NCBI RefSeq assembly: GCF_017876395.1
Contig: NZ_JAGINX010000001.1
Span: forward strand, 124,001 to 188,000
Reading direction: 5' to 3'
Length of the DNA stretch: 64,000 bases
Source: Nesterenkonia lacusekhoensis
Lineage (GTDB): Bacteria > Actinomycetota > Actinomycetes > Actinomycetales > Micrococcaceae
In this document: positions 14,198 through 22,655 of the stretch, piece by piece
Layout of the letters: each line of letters opens with the position of its first letter
Position numbering within the stretch: position 1 is the first letter of the stretch
Translations under genes and position numbers: made by a program
Notes under the pieces: generated by a model
Told to the model about the DNA's origin: nothing
Databases searched by the model: none
Seen by the model: only the letters and a program-made list of their open reading frames with translations

Positions 14198-15772
14198 ATG
14201 AAATACGCCCACTCCGTCGTCGACCTGATCGGCCGCACTCCGCTGGTGAAGCTGAACCGGGTGACCGAAGGAATCGAAGCCACTGTCCTGGTCAAACTCG
14301 AGTATCTGAACCCGGGCGGCTCCATCAAGGACCGCATCGCGCTGAAGATGATCGAAGATGCGGAGAAGGCCGGTGAGCTCAAACCCGGAGGAGTGGTCGT
14401 CGAGCCCACCTCGGGCAACACCGGCGTGGGCCTGGCCCTGGTGGCCCAGCAGAAGGGCTACCGCAGCGTCTTCATCACCGTGCCCAAGGTCGCCCAGGAG
14501 AAGCGGGACGTGCTGCGCGCCTACGGCGCCGACGTCGTCGTGGGACCCACCGGTGTGTCCGCCGATTCCCCGCTGAGCTACTACGGGATCTCCGACCAGC
14601 TGGCCGAGGAGATCGAGGGCGGCTATAAGCCGGACCAGTTCTCCAACCCGGGCGCTCCCGCCTCCCACTACGAGACCACCGGTCCGGAGATCTGGGAGGA
14701 CACTGAGGGAAAGATCACCCATCTCGTGGTCGGTGCGGGCACCGGCGGCACCGTCTCCGGGACGGGCCACTACCTCAAAGAGGTCTCCGCCGACCGCGAG
14801 CTCGGCCCGGTCCGCGTGGTCGTGGCAGACCCGGACGGCTCCATCTATTCAGGAGGCGAAGGGCGCCCCTACTTCGTCGAAGGCGTGGGCGAGGACGTGT
14901 GGGTCAAGAACTATGACCCTTCGGTGCCCGATGATCACTACGCCATCACCGACGCCGAGTCCTTCGCCATGGCCCGCCGCCTGGCCACTGAGGAGGGTCT
15001 GCTGGTGGGCGGCTCCTCCGGCACGGCGGTGGCCGCGGCGCTGAAGGTCGCCGAAGGCCTGGGACCCGACGACGTCATCGTGGCCGTGCTGCCCGACTCC
15101 GGACGCGGCTATCTGGCCAAGATCTTCAACGACCAGTGGATGATCGACCACGGCTTCGGCGAGGTCGTCTCCACCTCCACCGGCACTGAGATCAGCGTCA
15201 GGACCACTGAAGAGGTCTCCGCGGCCGTGCGCGACGGCGTCATCGCAGCCGCGGCTGAGGCCCAGCCGCACGCTCCGGGGACCGGCCCGCAGAGCCCGGA
15301 GACCACGACGGCGGCCGATCTGCTCGGCGCCAAGAAAGACCTGTTCAGCGACTCCGAGTACGGCGCCGCGCTGCCCGAGGTCATCTCCATCCCGCGCACG
15401 ACCACTCTGCGTGAGGCGGTCTCCGTCATGAACCGCTACGGCATCGACATCGTCCCGGTGATCGACCAGCCCGGCCGGGTGGCGCGGATCGGGGAGGTCT
15501 ACGGGATCGTCGACGTCGAGGGTCTCTCCGATGCCATCATCGTGGGCAAGGCCCATCCGGAGGAGCAGGTGGCGGAGCATCTCAGCGCCGAGCTGCCGCT
15601 GGCCGGGATCACGGAGACGGTGCCGCAGATCCTCGAGAAGCTGCGGAAGAACCCCACGCTGCTGGTGGCCCGCGACGGCGACATCGTCGGGGTGCTGACC
15701 CGCAACGACCTGCTGGCCCACCTCTCCGGTGCTGAGACCAGCCTGAACGGCGCAGAGAAGGAAGAGAACTGA
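14198..15772 (+). CDS. cbs: Cystathionine beta-synthase
   Basis: A 524-residue PLP enzyme condensing serine (or O-acetylserine) with homocysteine to cystathionine. The catalytic domain has the PLP lysine in NPGGSIKDRIA (about residue 43), the substrate loop EPTSGNTGVGL (about 70) and the phosphate loop GAGTGGTVSGTG (about 182). Two CBS domains follow (about residues 395-515), probably regulatory and perhaps binding adenosyl ligands. No haem domain is present, as usual in bacteria. The ATG at 14198 follows a TAGCCT box by 7 nt. Its stop codon overlaps the metB start by one base (TGATG), so the two form a reverse-transsulfuration operon. Confidence 0.93.
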   Translation: MKYAHSVVDLIGRTPLVKLNRVTEGIEATVLVKLEYLNPGGSIKDRIALKMIEDAEKAGELKPGGVVVEPTSGNTGVGLALVAQQKGYRSVFITVPKVAQEKRDVLRAYGADVVVGPTGVSADSPLSYYGISDQLAEEIEGGYKPDQFSNPGAPASHYETTGPEIWEDTEGKITHLVVGAGTGGTVSGTGHYLKEVSADRELGPVRVVVADPDGSIYSGGEGRPYFVEGVGEDVWVKNYDPSVPDDHYAITDAESFAMARRLATEEGLLVGGSSGTAVAAALKVAEGLGPDDVIVAVLPDSGRGYLAKIFNDQWMIDHGFGEVVSTSTGTEISVRTTEEVSAAVRDGVIAAAAEAQPHAPGTGPQSPETTTAADLLGAKKDLFSDSEYGAALPEVISIPRTTTLREAVSVMNRYGIDIVPVIDQPGRVARIGEVYGIVDVEGLSDAIIVGKAHPEEQVAEHLSAELPLAGITETVPQILEKLRKNPTLLVARDGDIVGVLTRNDLLAHLSGAETSLNGAEKEEN

Positions 15773-16935
15773 TGTCCCAGAAGAACCCCGGTTTCTCCAC
15801 CCACGCCATCCACACCGGCCAGGACGTGGATGAGGTCTACGGTGCGGTGGTCCCGCCCCTGCACTTCTCCACCACCTACGCCCCTGACGGCATCGGCAAT
15901 CTGCGCAACGGCTATGACTACGGCCGGGCAGGCAACCCCACGCGCACTGCCCTGCAGGAGCAGCTGGCAGCGCTGGAGGGCGGCGCCCACGCCTTCAGCT
16001 TCGGCTCCGGCCTGGCGGCTGAGGATGCGGTGATCCGCGGGCTGATGCGACCGGGCCAGCGGATCGTGATGGGCAATGACGCCTACGGCGGCTCCTACCG
16101 GCTGATCTCCCGCATCCACGGGGACTGGGGGATCGCCAACACGCCGCTGAACCTCAACGACCTCGACCGTGTGGCCGCCGAGATGGAGGCCTCCGACGCC
16201 ACTCTGCTCTGGGTGGAGACACCGTCGAACCCGCTGATGGCTGTGACAGACATCGCCGCACTGGCAGAGATCGCCCACGCCAACGACGCTCTGCTGGTGG
16301 TCGACAACACCTTCGCCACCCCCTACCTGCAGCGTCCGCTTCAGTTGGGTGCCGACGTGGTGGTCCACTCCACCACCAAGTACATCGGCGGCCACTCCGA
16401 CGTCGTCGGCGGTGCCGTGGTCCTCGGGCAGGGTGCCCAGGAGCTGGCCGAGAAGGTCGCCTTCCAGCAGTTCGCCGTCGGGGCGGTCTCCGGGCCGTTG
16501 GATGCCTACCTGACCACTCGCGGGCTGAAGACCCTCGGGGTGCGGATGGACCGCCACTGCGAGAACGCGCAGAAGATCGCCGAGTACTTCGCCGATCATT
16601 CCGCCGTGGAGAAGGTCCTCTACCCGGGCCTTCCTGACCACCCCGGTCATGAGCTGGCCGCACGCCAGATGAGCGGGTTCGGCGGCATGGTCTCCATCCA
16701 GCTGGCCGGAGGTGAGGCCGCCGCGCGCAAGGTGGCCGAGGCCACCCAGCTGTTCATCCTGGCGGAGTCCCTGGGCGGCATCGAGTCACTGATGAACTAC
16801 CCGCACGAGATGACCCACGCCTCGGTGCGCGGCACGGAGCTCGCCGTGCCGGAGAACCTGCTGCGCCTCTCGGTGGGCATCGAGGACGTGGAGGACCTGA
16901 TCGATGACGTGGAGCAGGCGCTCGGAGCGATCTGA
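15772..16935 (+). CDS. metB: Cystathionine gamma-synthase / gamma-lyase
   Basis: A 387-residue Cys/Met-metabolism PLP enzyme. The family signature is VVVHSTTKYIGGHSDVVGGA, with the PLP lysine in TTKY (about residue 203). SFGSGLAAEDAV and the Arg-rich end NLLRLSVGIEDVEDLI are also typical. Sequence alone does not separate synthase from lyase. The overlap with cbs suggests a lyase role converting cystathionine to cysteine, while the usual actinobacterial annotation of this neighbour is MetB. It starts at the ATG overlapping the cbs stop and is followed by a MOSC gene with its own promoter. Confidence 0.9.
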   Translation: MSQKNPGFSTHAIHTGQDVDEVYGAVVPPLHFSTTYAPDGIGNLRNGYDYGRAGNPTRTALQEQLAALEGGAHAFSFGSGLAAEDAVIRGLMRPGQRIVMGNDAYGGSYRLISRIHGDWGIANTPLNLNDLDRVAAEMEASDATLLWVETPSNPLMAVTDIAALAEIAHANDALLVVDNTFATPYLQRPLQLGADVVVHSTTKYIGGHSDVVGGAVVLGQGAQELAEKVAFQQFAVGAVSGPLDAYLTTRGLKTLGVRMDRHCENAQKIAEYFADHSAVEKVLYPGLPDHPGHELAARQMSGFGGMVSIQLAGGEAAARKVAEATQLFILAESLGGIESLMNYPHEMTHASVRGTELAVPENLLRLSVGIEDVEDLIDDVEQALGAI

Positions 16936-16983
16936 GGCCAGGCCGAGTCGAGGAGTGACAGCGTTGAGGTGCGTGATCTCTCG

Positions 16984-16989
16984 TAGGGT
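16984..16989 (+). promoter_or_regulatory. -10 box of leaderless promoter (MOSC gene)
   Basis: TAGGGT, then GGACGC (6 nt), then ATG at 16996. Confidence 0.5.
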
Positions 16990-16995
16990 GGACGC

Positions 16996-17631
16996 ATGAC
17001 TGCTGACGCCTCGCCCACCTGCCTGGCCTCAGCCGCTCAGCGGCTGGGGATGCTCGGCGTGCTCGACGCCGTCTGTGTGGTCCACCAGCTGGTGGATGAT
17101 CCCGGCGCTGTCGGGGTGACGGCCATCGACAAGCGTCCCGTCGAGGGCCCGGTGAAGGTCCGCACTCTGGGGCTGCATGGGGACATTCAGGCTGACCGGA
17201 AGAATCACGGCGGGGAGGAGAAGGCGGTCTACGCCTACTGCGCCGACGACGCCGACTGGTGGGCTCAGCAGCTGGGGAGTGAGGTTCCACCAGGTCACTT
17301 CGGTGAGAACCTGCGGATCTCCGGGGCAGAGGAGCTCGGCTTCGACGTCGACGGTGCCGCGGCGGGGGAGCGGTGGCGCATCGGTGAGCGTGTGGTGCTC
17401 GAGGTGACCCGGCCGAGGATCCCCTGTGCGACCTTCGGGCGCTGGCTGGATCAGGACCGCTGGGTGAAGCGGTTCCTCCAGGGCGGGCGCCCCGGCACCT
17501 ACCTGCGGGTGGTGACCCCGGGTGAGATCCGCGCCGGAGACGCCGTGGAGGTCATCGCCGTCGGAGATGGGCCGACTATGCGGGATGTCGCGACGGCGAA
17601 GGGACCGGGCCTCGCCAGGCCCGAGGAGTGA
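16996..17631 (+). CDS. MOSC domain-containing protein (YiiM-like)
   Basis: A 211-residue single-domain MOSC protein. MOSC proteins carry a molybdenum-cofactor sulfurase C-terminal fold and include N-hydroxylated-compound reductases. Visible signatures are HGDIQADRKNHGGEEKAVYAY (about residues 60-80), GHFGENLRISG (about 97-107) and the Cys in TRPRIPCATFGRW (about 140), which in relatives coordinates molybdenum. A Cys-containing N-terminal extension precedes the domain. There is no reductase domain or partner gene beside it; a nitrate reductase using molybdopterin is encoded 5 kb downstream. Confidence 0.85.
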   Translation: MTADASPTCLASAAQRLGMLGVLDAVCVVHQLVDDPGAVGVTAIDKRPVEGPVKVRTLGLHGDIQADRKNHGGEEKAVYAYCADDADWWAQQLGSEVPPGHFGENLRISGAEELGFDVDGAAAGERWRIGERVVLEVTRPRIPCATFGRWLDQDRWVKRFLQGGRPGTYLRVVTPGEIRAGDAVEVIAVGDGPTMRDVATAKGPGLARPEE

Positions 17632-17670
17632 CCTTGGTCTCCTGATGTCCCGGATTCGCAGAACATGCCG

Positions 17671-17967
17671 TAGACTTGAACAGCATTCTCCGGATACTCC
17701 CGTTTATCCTCTTGCTGACTCCGAGCTGTGGCTCGTTGAGGTTTGTGTGTTTTCCACGGGTCGACTCCGGAGCCGAAAAGTGGCCGAGTCCCTGTGTCTG
17801 ATCTTGATCAGCGATATCACCTGATGCATCCTGCCGTGCCCATGCACCGGCGCCCTGAAAGGCGCGCGGTTCGAGCACCTGGTGGATGAGGCATCCTGCG
17901 CTGTCTGGGGTCTTTCACTGTGCTCGGCCCTGACCGCGGCCCTATCCGGCCGCAGAAGGAGTCACCT
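17671..17967 (+). promoter_or_regulatory. Promoter and long 5' leader of the DEAD-box helicase gene
   Basis: A TAGACT -10 box at 17671-17676 would give a 5' leader of about 285 nt. Within the 336-bp gap there is no gene. The leader contains GATGCATCCTGC (near 17823) and a near-repeat GATGAGGCATCCTGC (near 17887), plus GGCGCCCTGAAAGGCGC, which can form a hairpin. Long leaders are common in front of cold-inducible RNA helicase genes; the regulatory role here is inference. Confidence 0.45.
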
Positions 17968-19857
17968 GTGACTGCATCCACCACTGAGAACACTGCTGAT
18001 CAGAACGCCGCTGCCGCGGGCCCGACGTTCGACACCCTCGGTCTGGACCACCGCGTCCTCGCCGCTGTGGAGAAGATGGGGTACAAGACCCCCTCCGACA
18101 TCCAGGCGGAGACCATCCCGCTGCTGACCGAGGGTCGCGACGTCGTCGGGCTCGCTCAGACCGGCACCGGCAAGACCGCGGCCTTCGCCCTGCCGGCGCT
18201 GTCCCACATGGCCCGCTCCGCCGACGCCGGCGAGCTGGCCCGGGGCGGACAGAACACCGGCCCGCAGACCCTGGTGCTGGCTCCCACCCGTGAGCTGGCC
18301 ATCCAGGTCGCGGAGGCGTTCAGCACCTACGCCGAGCAGATCCCGGAGATCTCTGTGCTGCCGATCTACGGCGGCTCCCCCTACGGTCCCCAGTTGCACG
18401 GACTGCGCAAGGGTGCCAACGTCGTGGTGGGCACCCCCGGCCGCGTCATCGACCACATGGCCAAGGGCTCGCTGGACCTCTCCGGCATCAAGCACCTGGT
18501 CCTGGACGAGGCTGACGAGATGCTGCGCATGGGCTTCGCCGAGGAGGTCGACCGCATCCTGGCCGAGACCCCTCAGCAGAAGCAGGTCGCGCTGTTCTCG
18601 GCCACGATGCCCAGTGCGATCCGCCGCATCTCGGCCCAGTACCTGAACGATCCGGCTGAGGTCTCGGTGAAGACCAAGACCAGCACCGGCGACAACATCC
18701 GCCAGCGCTTCGTGCAGGTCAAGCACTCCGTGAAGCTGGAGGCGCTGACCCGCATCATGGAGACGGAGCCGCACGACGCCGCCATCGTCTTCGTGCGCAC
18801 CCGCTCGGCCACTGAGGAGGTCGCCACCCGGCTCACCCAGCAGGGTCTGCGTGCTGCGGCGATCAACGGTGACATCCCGCAGAACCTGCGTGAGAAGACC
18901 GTGGAGAACCTGCGCGAGGGCCGCATCGACGTGCTGGTGGCCACCGACGTGGCCGCCCGTGGTCTGGACGTGGAGCGGATCAGCCACGTCTACAACTACG
19001 ACATCCCCATGGACACCGAGTCCTACGTCCACCGCATCGGCCGCACCGGCCGTGCCGGGCGTTCGGGCGAGGCTGTTCTGTTCGTCACACCGCGTGAGAA
19101 CCGGATGCTGAAGAACATCGAGCGGGCCACCCGCCAGAAGGTCGAGAAGATGACCATGCCGAGCATCGAGCAGGTCAACCAGGCCCGTCTGGGCCGCTTC
19201 TCGGAGCGGATCAGCCGCACGCTGGCGGAGGAGGGCTCCGAAGGTCAGAAGCTGGGCCAGTACCGCGAGCTGATCGAGGAGTTCATCGGTCGGCACGAGG
19301 CCGGGCACCCCGGTGCGGATCCGGTGCAGGTGGCCGCCGCTCTGGTGGCCATGGTGCACGAGGGTCGCCCCCTGCTGCTGGAGGACAAGGGTGATGACCA
19401 GCTGGTCCGCGAGTCCCAGCGGGACTTCTCCAAGGATGACCGCGGAGACCGCGACGGCGGCCGCGGCGGCCGGGAGCGTGCTCCGCGCCAGGCCGGTGCG
19501 GGCAACGCGATGTACAAGATACAGGTGGGCCGCAAGGACGGCGTGAATCCGGGTCACATCGTCGGCGCCATCGCCAACGAGGCAGGCTTGTCCTCCCGTG
19601 AGATCGGCACCATCGACATCCGGCCGTCCTTCTCCCTGGTGGAGCTTCCTGAGAAGCTCTCCCGCGAGCAGTGGGACGCCCTGGGCAAGACCCACGTCGG
19701 CGGCCGTCCGATCCGTATCGAGCGCGACAACGGCGCACCCGGCGGCGGGGGATTCCGCGCCGGGGACCGCGGTAAGCGCAGCGGCGGATACGGCGGCGGC
19801 AAGCCCCAGCACAAGGGTGGCGGTTTCAAGAAGAAGTCCTTCGACGGCGGCCGCTGA
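17968..19857 (+). CDS. deaD: DEAD/DEAH-box ATP-dependent RNA helicase (DeaD/CsdA-like)
   Basis: A 629-residue RNA helicase likely involved in ribosome assembly and RNA decay at low temperature. Motifs in order: Q-motif FDTLGLDHRVLAAVEKMGY (about 15), Walker A AQTGTGKTAAF (about 65), PTRELAIQ, DEAD in LVLDEADEMLRMGF (about 172), SATMP, VATDVAARGLDVERI (about 325) and HRIGRTGRAGR (about 355). A DbpA-type RNA-binding domain follows (about 510-585), then a Gly/Lys-rich tail. Start GTG at 17968 with AGAAGGAG 6 nt upstream. Monocistronic after a long leader. Confidence 0.93.
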   Translation: MTASTTENTADQNAAAAGPTFDTLGLDHRVLAAVEKMGYKTPSDIQAETIPLLTEGRDVVGLAQTGTGKTAAFALPALSHMARSADAGELARGGQNTGPQTLVLAPTRELAIQVAEAFSTYAEQIPEISVLPIYGGSPYGPQLHGLRKGANVVVGTPGRVIDHMAKGSLDLSGIKHLVLDEADEMLRMGFAEEVDRILAETPQQKQVALFSATMPSAIRRISAQYLNDPAEVSVKTKTSTGDNIRQRFVQVKHSVKLEALTRIMETEPHDAAIVFVRTRSATEEVATRLTQQGLRAAAINGDIPQNLREKTVENLREGRIDVLVATDVAARGLDVERISHVYNYDIPMDTESYVHRIGRTGRAGRSGEAVLFVTPRENRMLKNIERATRQKVEKMTMPSIEQVNQARLGRFSERISRTLAEEGSEGQKLGQYRELIEEFIGRHEAGHPGADPVQVAAALVAMVHEGRPLLLEDKGDDQLVRESQRDFSKDDRGDRDGGRGGRERAPRQAGAGNAMYKIQVGRKDGVNPGHIVGAIANEAGLSSREIGTIDIRPSFSLVELPEKLSREQWDALGKTHVGGRPIRIERDNGAPGGGGFRAGDRGKRSGGYGGGKPQHKGGGFKKKSFDGGR

Positions 19858-19910
19858 GCGGTCTCTCGTCCCGTCATCCACACGGGTGACGAAGGCAGGC
19901 AGATGACGAT

Positions 19911-19940
19911 TTGAGCCTCGCTCTCAAAGGGTGCTAGAGT
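19911..19940 (+). promoter_or_regulatory. Promoter of tRNA-Thr
   Basis: TTGAGC (19911-19916), an 18-nt spacer and TAGAGT (19935-19940) lie 11 nt before the tRNA-Thr gene. Confidence 0.55.
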
Positions 19941-19951
19941 TATCTGCCGTT

Positions 19952-20023
19952 GCCCCAATAGCTCAGTGGTAGAGCGCAGTCTTGGTAAGACTGAGGTCGC
20001 GGGATCGATTCCCGCTTGGGGCT
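19952..20023 (+). tRNA. tRNA-Thr (GGT)
   Basis: 72 nt. The acceptor GCCCCAA pairs with TTGGGGC, discriminator T. The anticodon stem CAGTC/GACTG encloses TTGGTAA, giving GGT. CCA is not encoded. Confidence 0.96.
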
Positions 20024-20025
20024 CC

Positions 20026-20097
20026 GAATGAGAAGCCCGCGCAGCGCAGGCCTTCCGACGAGGAAGTTCCCCCGCGCGGCGCGGGCTGTTCTCATTC
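20026..20097 (+). terminator. Hairpin between tRNA-Thr and tRNA-Met
   Basis: GAATGAGAAGCCCGCGC pairs with the later GCGCGGGCT-TTCTCATTC segment (one bulge). It is probably the terminator of tRNA-Thr or a processing stem if both tRNAs are co-transcribed. Confidence 0.6.
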
Positions 20098-20112
20098 TGA
20101 CCGTCAGGTCGT

Positions 20113-20186
20113 GGCGGTGTAGCTCAGCTGGTTAGAGCGCACGACTCATAATCGTGAGGTCGCGGGATCGAGCCCCGCCACCGCTA
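20113..20186 (+). tRNA. tRNA-Met (CAT), elongator-type
   Basis: 74 nt. The acceptor GGCGGTG pairs with CACCGCT (first pair G-U), discriminator A. The anticodon loop CTCATAA gives CAT. The paired end of the acceptor (initiator tRNAs have a 1-72 mismatch) favours an elongator. A tRNA-Ile with lysidine cannot be excluded from sequence alone. Confidence 0.9.
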
Positions 20187-20987
20187 CAGATTCGAAGAAG
20201 ACCCCCGGGCCCCAGGCCTGGGGGTCTTCTGCGTCATGGGCGTCCGCGGACCGTCGCCGGCGTTCCATGAGCGGCCGCCGCGGACCCAGGGCCAGGTCAT
20301 CAGCGCCCAGACCGCACCCACCAGCAGGACCAGCCAGATCAGATAGGTCGGCCAGGGGCCCAACAGGTCGATCAGCGAGGCGCCGTCGGGCGGTTCGTTC
20401 ACAAAGCCGTAGTTGGTCCCCAGAGCGGCGTTGAGCGGGACGAGCACTGCCGCCCAGGCCAGAGCCGTTCCGTAGGCCACACCGAACCCGCGCCAGTCCA
20501 CGCGGTGCCCGCAGCCCCAGATCAGTCCCACAGCGGCCAGCAGCACCGCGATATGCAGCACCCAGTAGAAGACCGTGATCACTGAGGCGTGATCCAGCAT
20601 GGTGTGGTGCGGAGTCACCATGGCCTGGACATTGAGGGTCAGGCCCCAGAGATAGGCGATGGCCACGGCCCACCATCGCCGAGTGATCAGCGCGACGCCG
20701 GTGAGGAAGCGCAGGATGTCGGAATAGTGCAGCGGCAGCGACTCCGAGAGGACCCACCGCTCCGGCGTCGTGTACCAGACCACGTAGAACGCGGAAGCCG
20801 CCAGCAGCGTCCAGCCGGCCAGCTGCAGCGTCAGAGTCTCAGCACGGGTTCCACGTATCCTCCGCAGCCCCCACACCACGGCGACGCCGAGCACGCCGGT
20901 CAGTCCCAGGAGGAGCAGATGGGTGCCGCCGAACGGCCCCGAGGCCTCGAGCAGTCCGAGGTGCGCCAGGGTGAATGCTGAGCCCAT
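20184..20987 (-). CDS. YwaF-like (TIGR02206 family) integral membrane protein
   Basis: A 267-residue protein with about seven membrane segments. The segment LPLHYSDILRFLTGVALITR (about residues 82-101) and GLTLNVQAMVTPHH (about 113-126) are typical of YwaF/TIGR02206 proteins of unknown function. The ATG at 20987 has GGGGAGG just upstream and a TAGACT box 8 nt before it. The last 15 codons run antisense through the terminator of tRNA-Met, and the stop codon overlaps the 3' end of that tRNA. The C-terminal tail is therefore probably non-conserved. Divergent from narK. Confidence 0.85.
   Translation of the reverse strand: MGSAFTLAHLGLLEASGPFGGTHLLLLGLTGVLGVAVVWGLRRIRGTRAETLTLQLAGWTLLAASAFYVVWYTTPERWVLSESLPLHYSDILRFLTGVALITRRWWAVAIAYLWGLTLNVQAMVTPHHTMLDHASVITVFYWVLHIAVLLAAVGLIWGCGHRVDWRGFGVAYGTALAWAAVLVPLNAALGTNYGFVNEPPDGASLIDLLGPWPTYLIWLVLLVGAVWALMTWPWVRGGRSWNAGDGPRTPMTQKTPRPGARGSSSNL
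20196..20230 (+). terminator. Terminator of tRNA-Met
   Basis: AGAAGACCCCC pairs with GGGGGTCTTCT around a 13-nt loop. It lies inside the 3' end of the opposing YwaF-like gene. Confidence 0.75.
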
Positions 20988-20995
20988 ACCTCCCC

Positions 20996-21001
20996 AGTCT
21001 A
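20996..21001 (-). promoter_or_regulatory. -10 box of YwaF-like gene
   Basis: TAGACT on the minus strand, 8 nt (GGGGAGGT) before the ATG at 20987. The spacer also offers a ribosome-binding site. Confidence 0.45.
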
Positions 21002-21055
21002 GGTGTCCGGTCAGTACATCTAGGGAGCCCGGTGGCCGGACTCAGGCGCGGATCA

Positions 21056-21126
21056 GTTGTTTGGGCGGAGAGTTGCCGTCTCAGCGCTGAAACCGCTCCC
21101 AGACGGCAACTCTCCGCCCAAGCAAC
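21056..21126. repeat. Palindromic repeat, family B copy 1 (71 bp)
   Basis: 26-bp arms with one mismatch (left arm begins GTTGTTTGGGCGGAGAG) around a 19-nt loop. It lies in the divergent gap between the YwaF-like gene and narK, where a terminator would not be expected. A second copy of the same length ends the nas operon at 26715-26785. Confidence 0.8.
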
Positions 21127-21187
21127 TCGTGTGCAGACGGCGGATCACAGGGGTGTGCAGGCCGGATGAGACTCGTTTTTCACAGAC

Positions 21188-21214
21188 GAAACACCACTAC
21201 GTCGTGGTGGAAAC
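21188..21214 (+). promoter_or_regulatory. Possible GlnR site and dyad upstream of narK
   Basis: Two GAAAC half-sites (21188-21192 and 21210-21214) start 22 bp apart, the spacing of the two b-sites of a GlnR box; the two gTnAc a-sites are not well conserved. Between them lies an 18-bp dyad, CACCAC-TACGTC-GTGGTG. The narK start codon follows 22 bp downstream. Confidence 0.4.
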
Positions 21215-21236
21215 ATGGCGTTGGCACCGTGGAGCC

Positions 21237-22646
21237 ATGCAGACACAGGTACGGCAGACAGAGGCAGAGCACCCAGATCTCCGGCACGTCGAGGCGCCCA
21301 CCGACCGGCTGGTGGTGGAGAAGGGCCGGTGGATCACCAACTGGCAGCCCGAGAACCCCGAGTTCTGGGAAGGACCGGGACGCCCGACGGCGCGCACCAA
21401 CCTCATCTGGTCGGTGTTCTGCGAGTTCCTCGGCTTCGCCGTCTGGCAGGTCTGGTCGGTGACCGTGGTCTTCCTGCCGGCGGCCGGGTTCGATCTGACC
21501 ACGTCTCAGCAGTTCTGGCTGGTCTCCCTGCCGCCTCTGGTCGGGGCGACGATGCGCATCCCGTACAGCTTCACCGTGGCGATGTTCGGCGGCAGAAACT
21601 GGACTGTGGTCTCAGCCCTGCTGCTGCTGATCCCCACCATCGCGATGACCGTGGCCCTCTCGTCCTCGCAGACCCCGATCTGGGTGCTGTTCCTGATCGC
21701 TGCGGCCGCCGGGTTCGGCGGAGGAAACTTCGCCTCCTCGATGGCGAACATCACCTTCTTCTACCCGGCCCGCGAGAAGGGCGCGGCCCTGGGCATCAAC
21801 GCCGCCGGAGGCAACCTCGGCGTCGCGGTCGCGCAGTTCACCGTACCGATCGCCATCACCGCTCTTGCCTTCGGACAGTTCGGCCCCAACCTCCCTGCGG
21901 CCGGGCTGATGTGGGTTCCGCTGATCCTGCTGGCCTCGTGGGGCGCCTGGAAGAACATGCACAACCTCTCCCACGCCAAGAACGACGTGAAGGGCTCGCT
22001 CTCGGCGCTGAAGGAGAAGCACCTCTGGATCATCGCCCTGATCTACATCGGCACCTTCGGCTCCTTCATGGGGTTCGGATCCGTCTTCCCCACGCTGATC
22101 AGTCGCGAGTTCCCTGAGTTCTCCGAGTTCCAGGTCCTGGGCGCCGCCCTGTCTCTGGCCTTCATGGGTCCGCTGGTCGGTTCCCTGGCCCGTCCCTACG
22201 GAGGCAAGCTGGCCGACCGCGGCGGCGGAGCCAGGATCACAGTGATCAGCTTCCTGGCCATGGCCGGGGTGACCGCCGCCGTCGTGCTGACCCTGCCGCT
22301 GGGCAGCTTCTGGCTCTATCTGCTGCTGTTCCTGGCGCTGTTCACCCTCACCGGGGTGGCCAACGGCTCCAGCTACCGCATGATCCCGCTGGTCTTCCGG
22401 CTCTCGGTCCCCGCAGACTGCCGGGTCGGTCATGAGCGCAAGGCCTCGGCCGCACTGGGCTTCATCGGAGCGATCGGCGGCTTCGGCGGCTTCGCCATCC
22501 CACAGGTGCTCAGCGCCTCCAACGAGGCCACCGGCAGCTTCGACACCGCGTTCTGGTGCTTCGCCGCGGTCTACGTGGGCCTGGCGCTGCTGACCTGGGC
22601 GGTCTACCGGCGCCCGGGAACGGTCTTCGCCCGCGAGCAGGTCTGA
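21237..22646 (+). CDS. narK: Nitrate/nitrite transporter (NarK/NasA family, MFS)
   Basis: A 469-residue major-facilitator protein with about 12 membrane segments. It carries the NarK-family signatures GFGGGNFASSMANITFFYP (first nitrate signature, about residues 157-176) and GFIGAIGGFGGFAIPQ (second, about 407-422). It would import nitrate for assimilation or exchange nitrite. The ATG at 21237 is chosen because the protein begins there with a hydrophilic N-terminus; the ribosome-binding site (GGAG) is close. It heads the narK-nasA-nasB operon, with 9 bp to the next gene. Confidence 0.92.
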   Translation: MQTQVRQTEAEHPDLRHVEAPTDRLVVEKGRWITNWQPENPEFWEGPGRPTARTNLIWSVFCEFLGFAVWQVWSVTVVFLPAAGFDLTTSQQFWLVSLPPLVGATMRIPYSFTVAMFGGRNWTVVSALLLLIPTIAMTVALSSSQTPIWVLFLIAAAAGFGGGNFASSMANITFFYPAREKGAALGINAAGGNLGVAVAQFTVPIAITALAFGQFGPNLPAAGLMWVPLILLASWGAWKNMHNLSHAKNDVKGSLSALKEKHLWIIALIYIGTFGSFMGFGSVFPTLISREFPEFSEFQVLGAALSLAFMGPLVGSLARPYGGKLADRGGGARITVISFLAMAGVTAAVVLTLPLGSFWLYLLLFLALFTLTGVANGSSYRMIPLVFRLSVPADCRVGHERKASAALGFIGAIGGFGGFAIPQVLSASNEATGSFDTAFWCFAAVYVGLALLTWAVYRRPGTVFAREQV

Positions 22647-22655
22647 GGAGGATCC

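Noticed and set aside
17962-19881. 639-codon minus-strand frame opposite the DEAD-box helicase
   Set aside because: Antisense reading of a strongly biased high-GC gene; composition is Leu/Val/Gly/His-rich without motifs, while the plus strand has every helicase motif.
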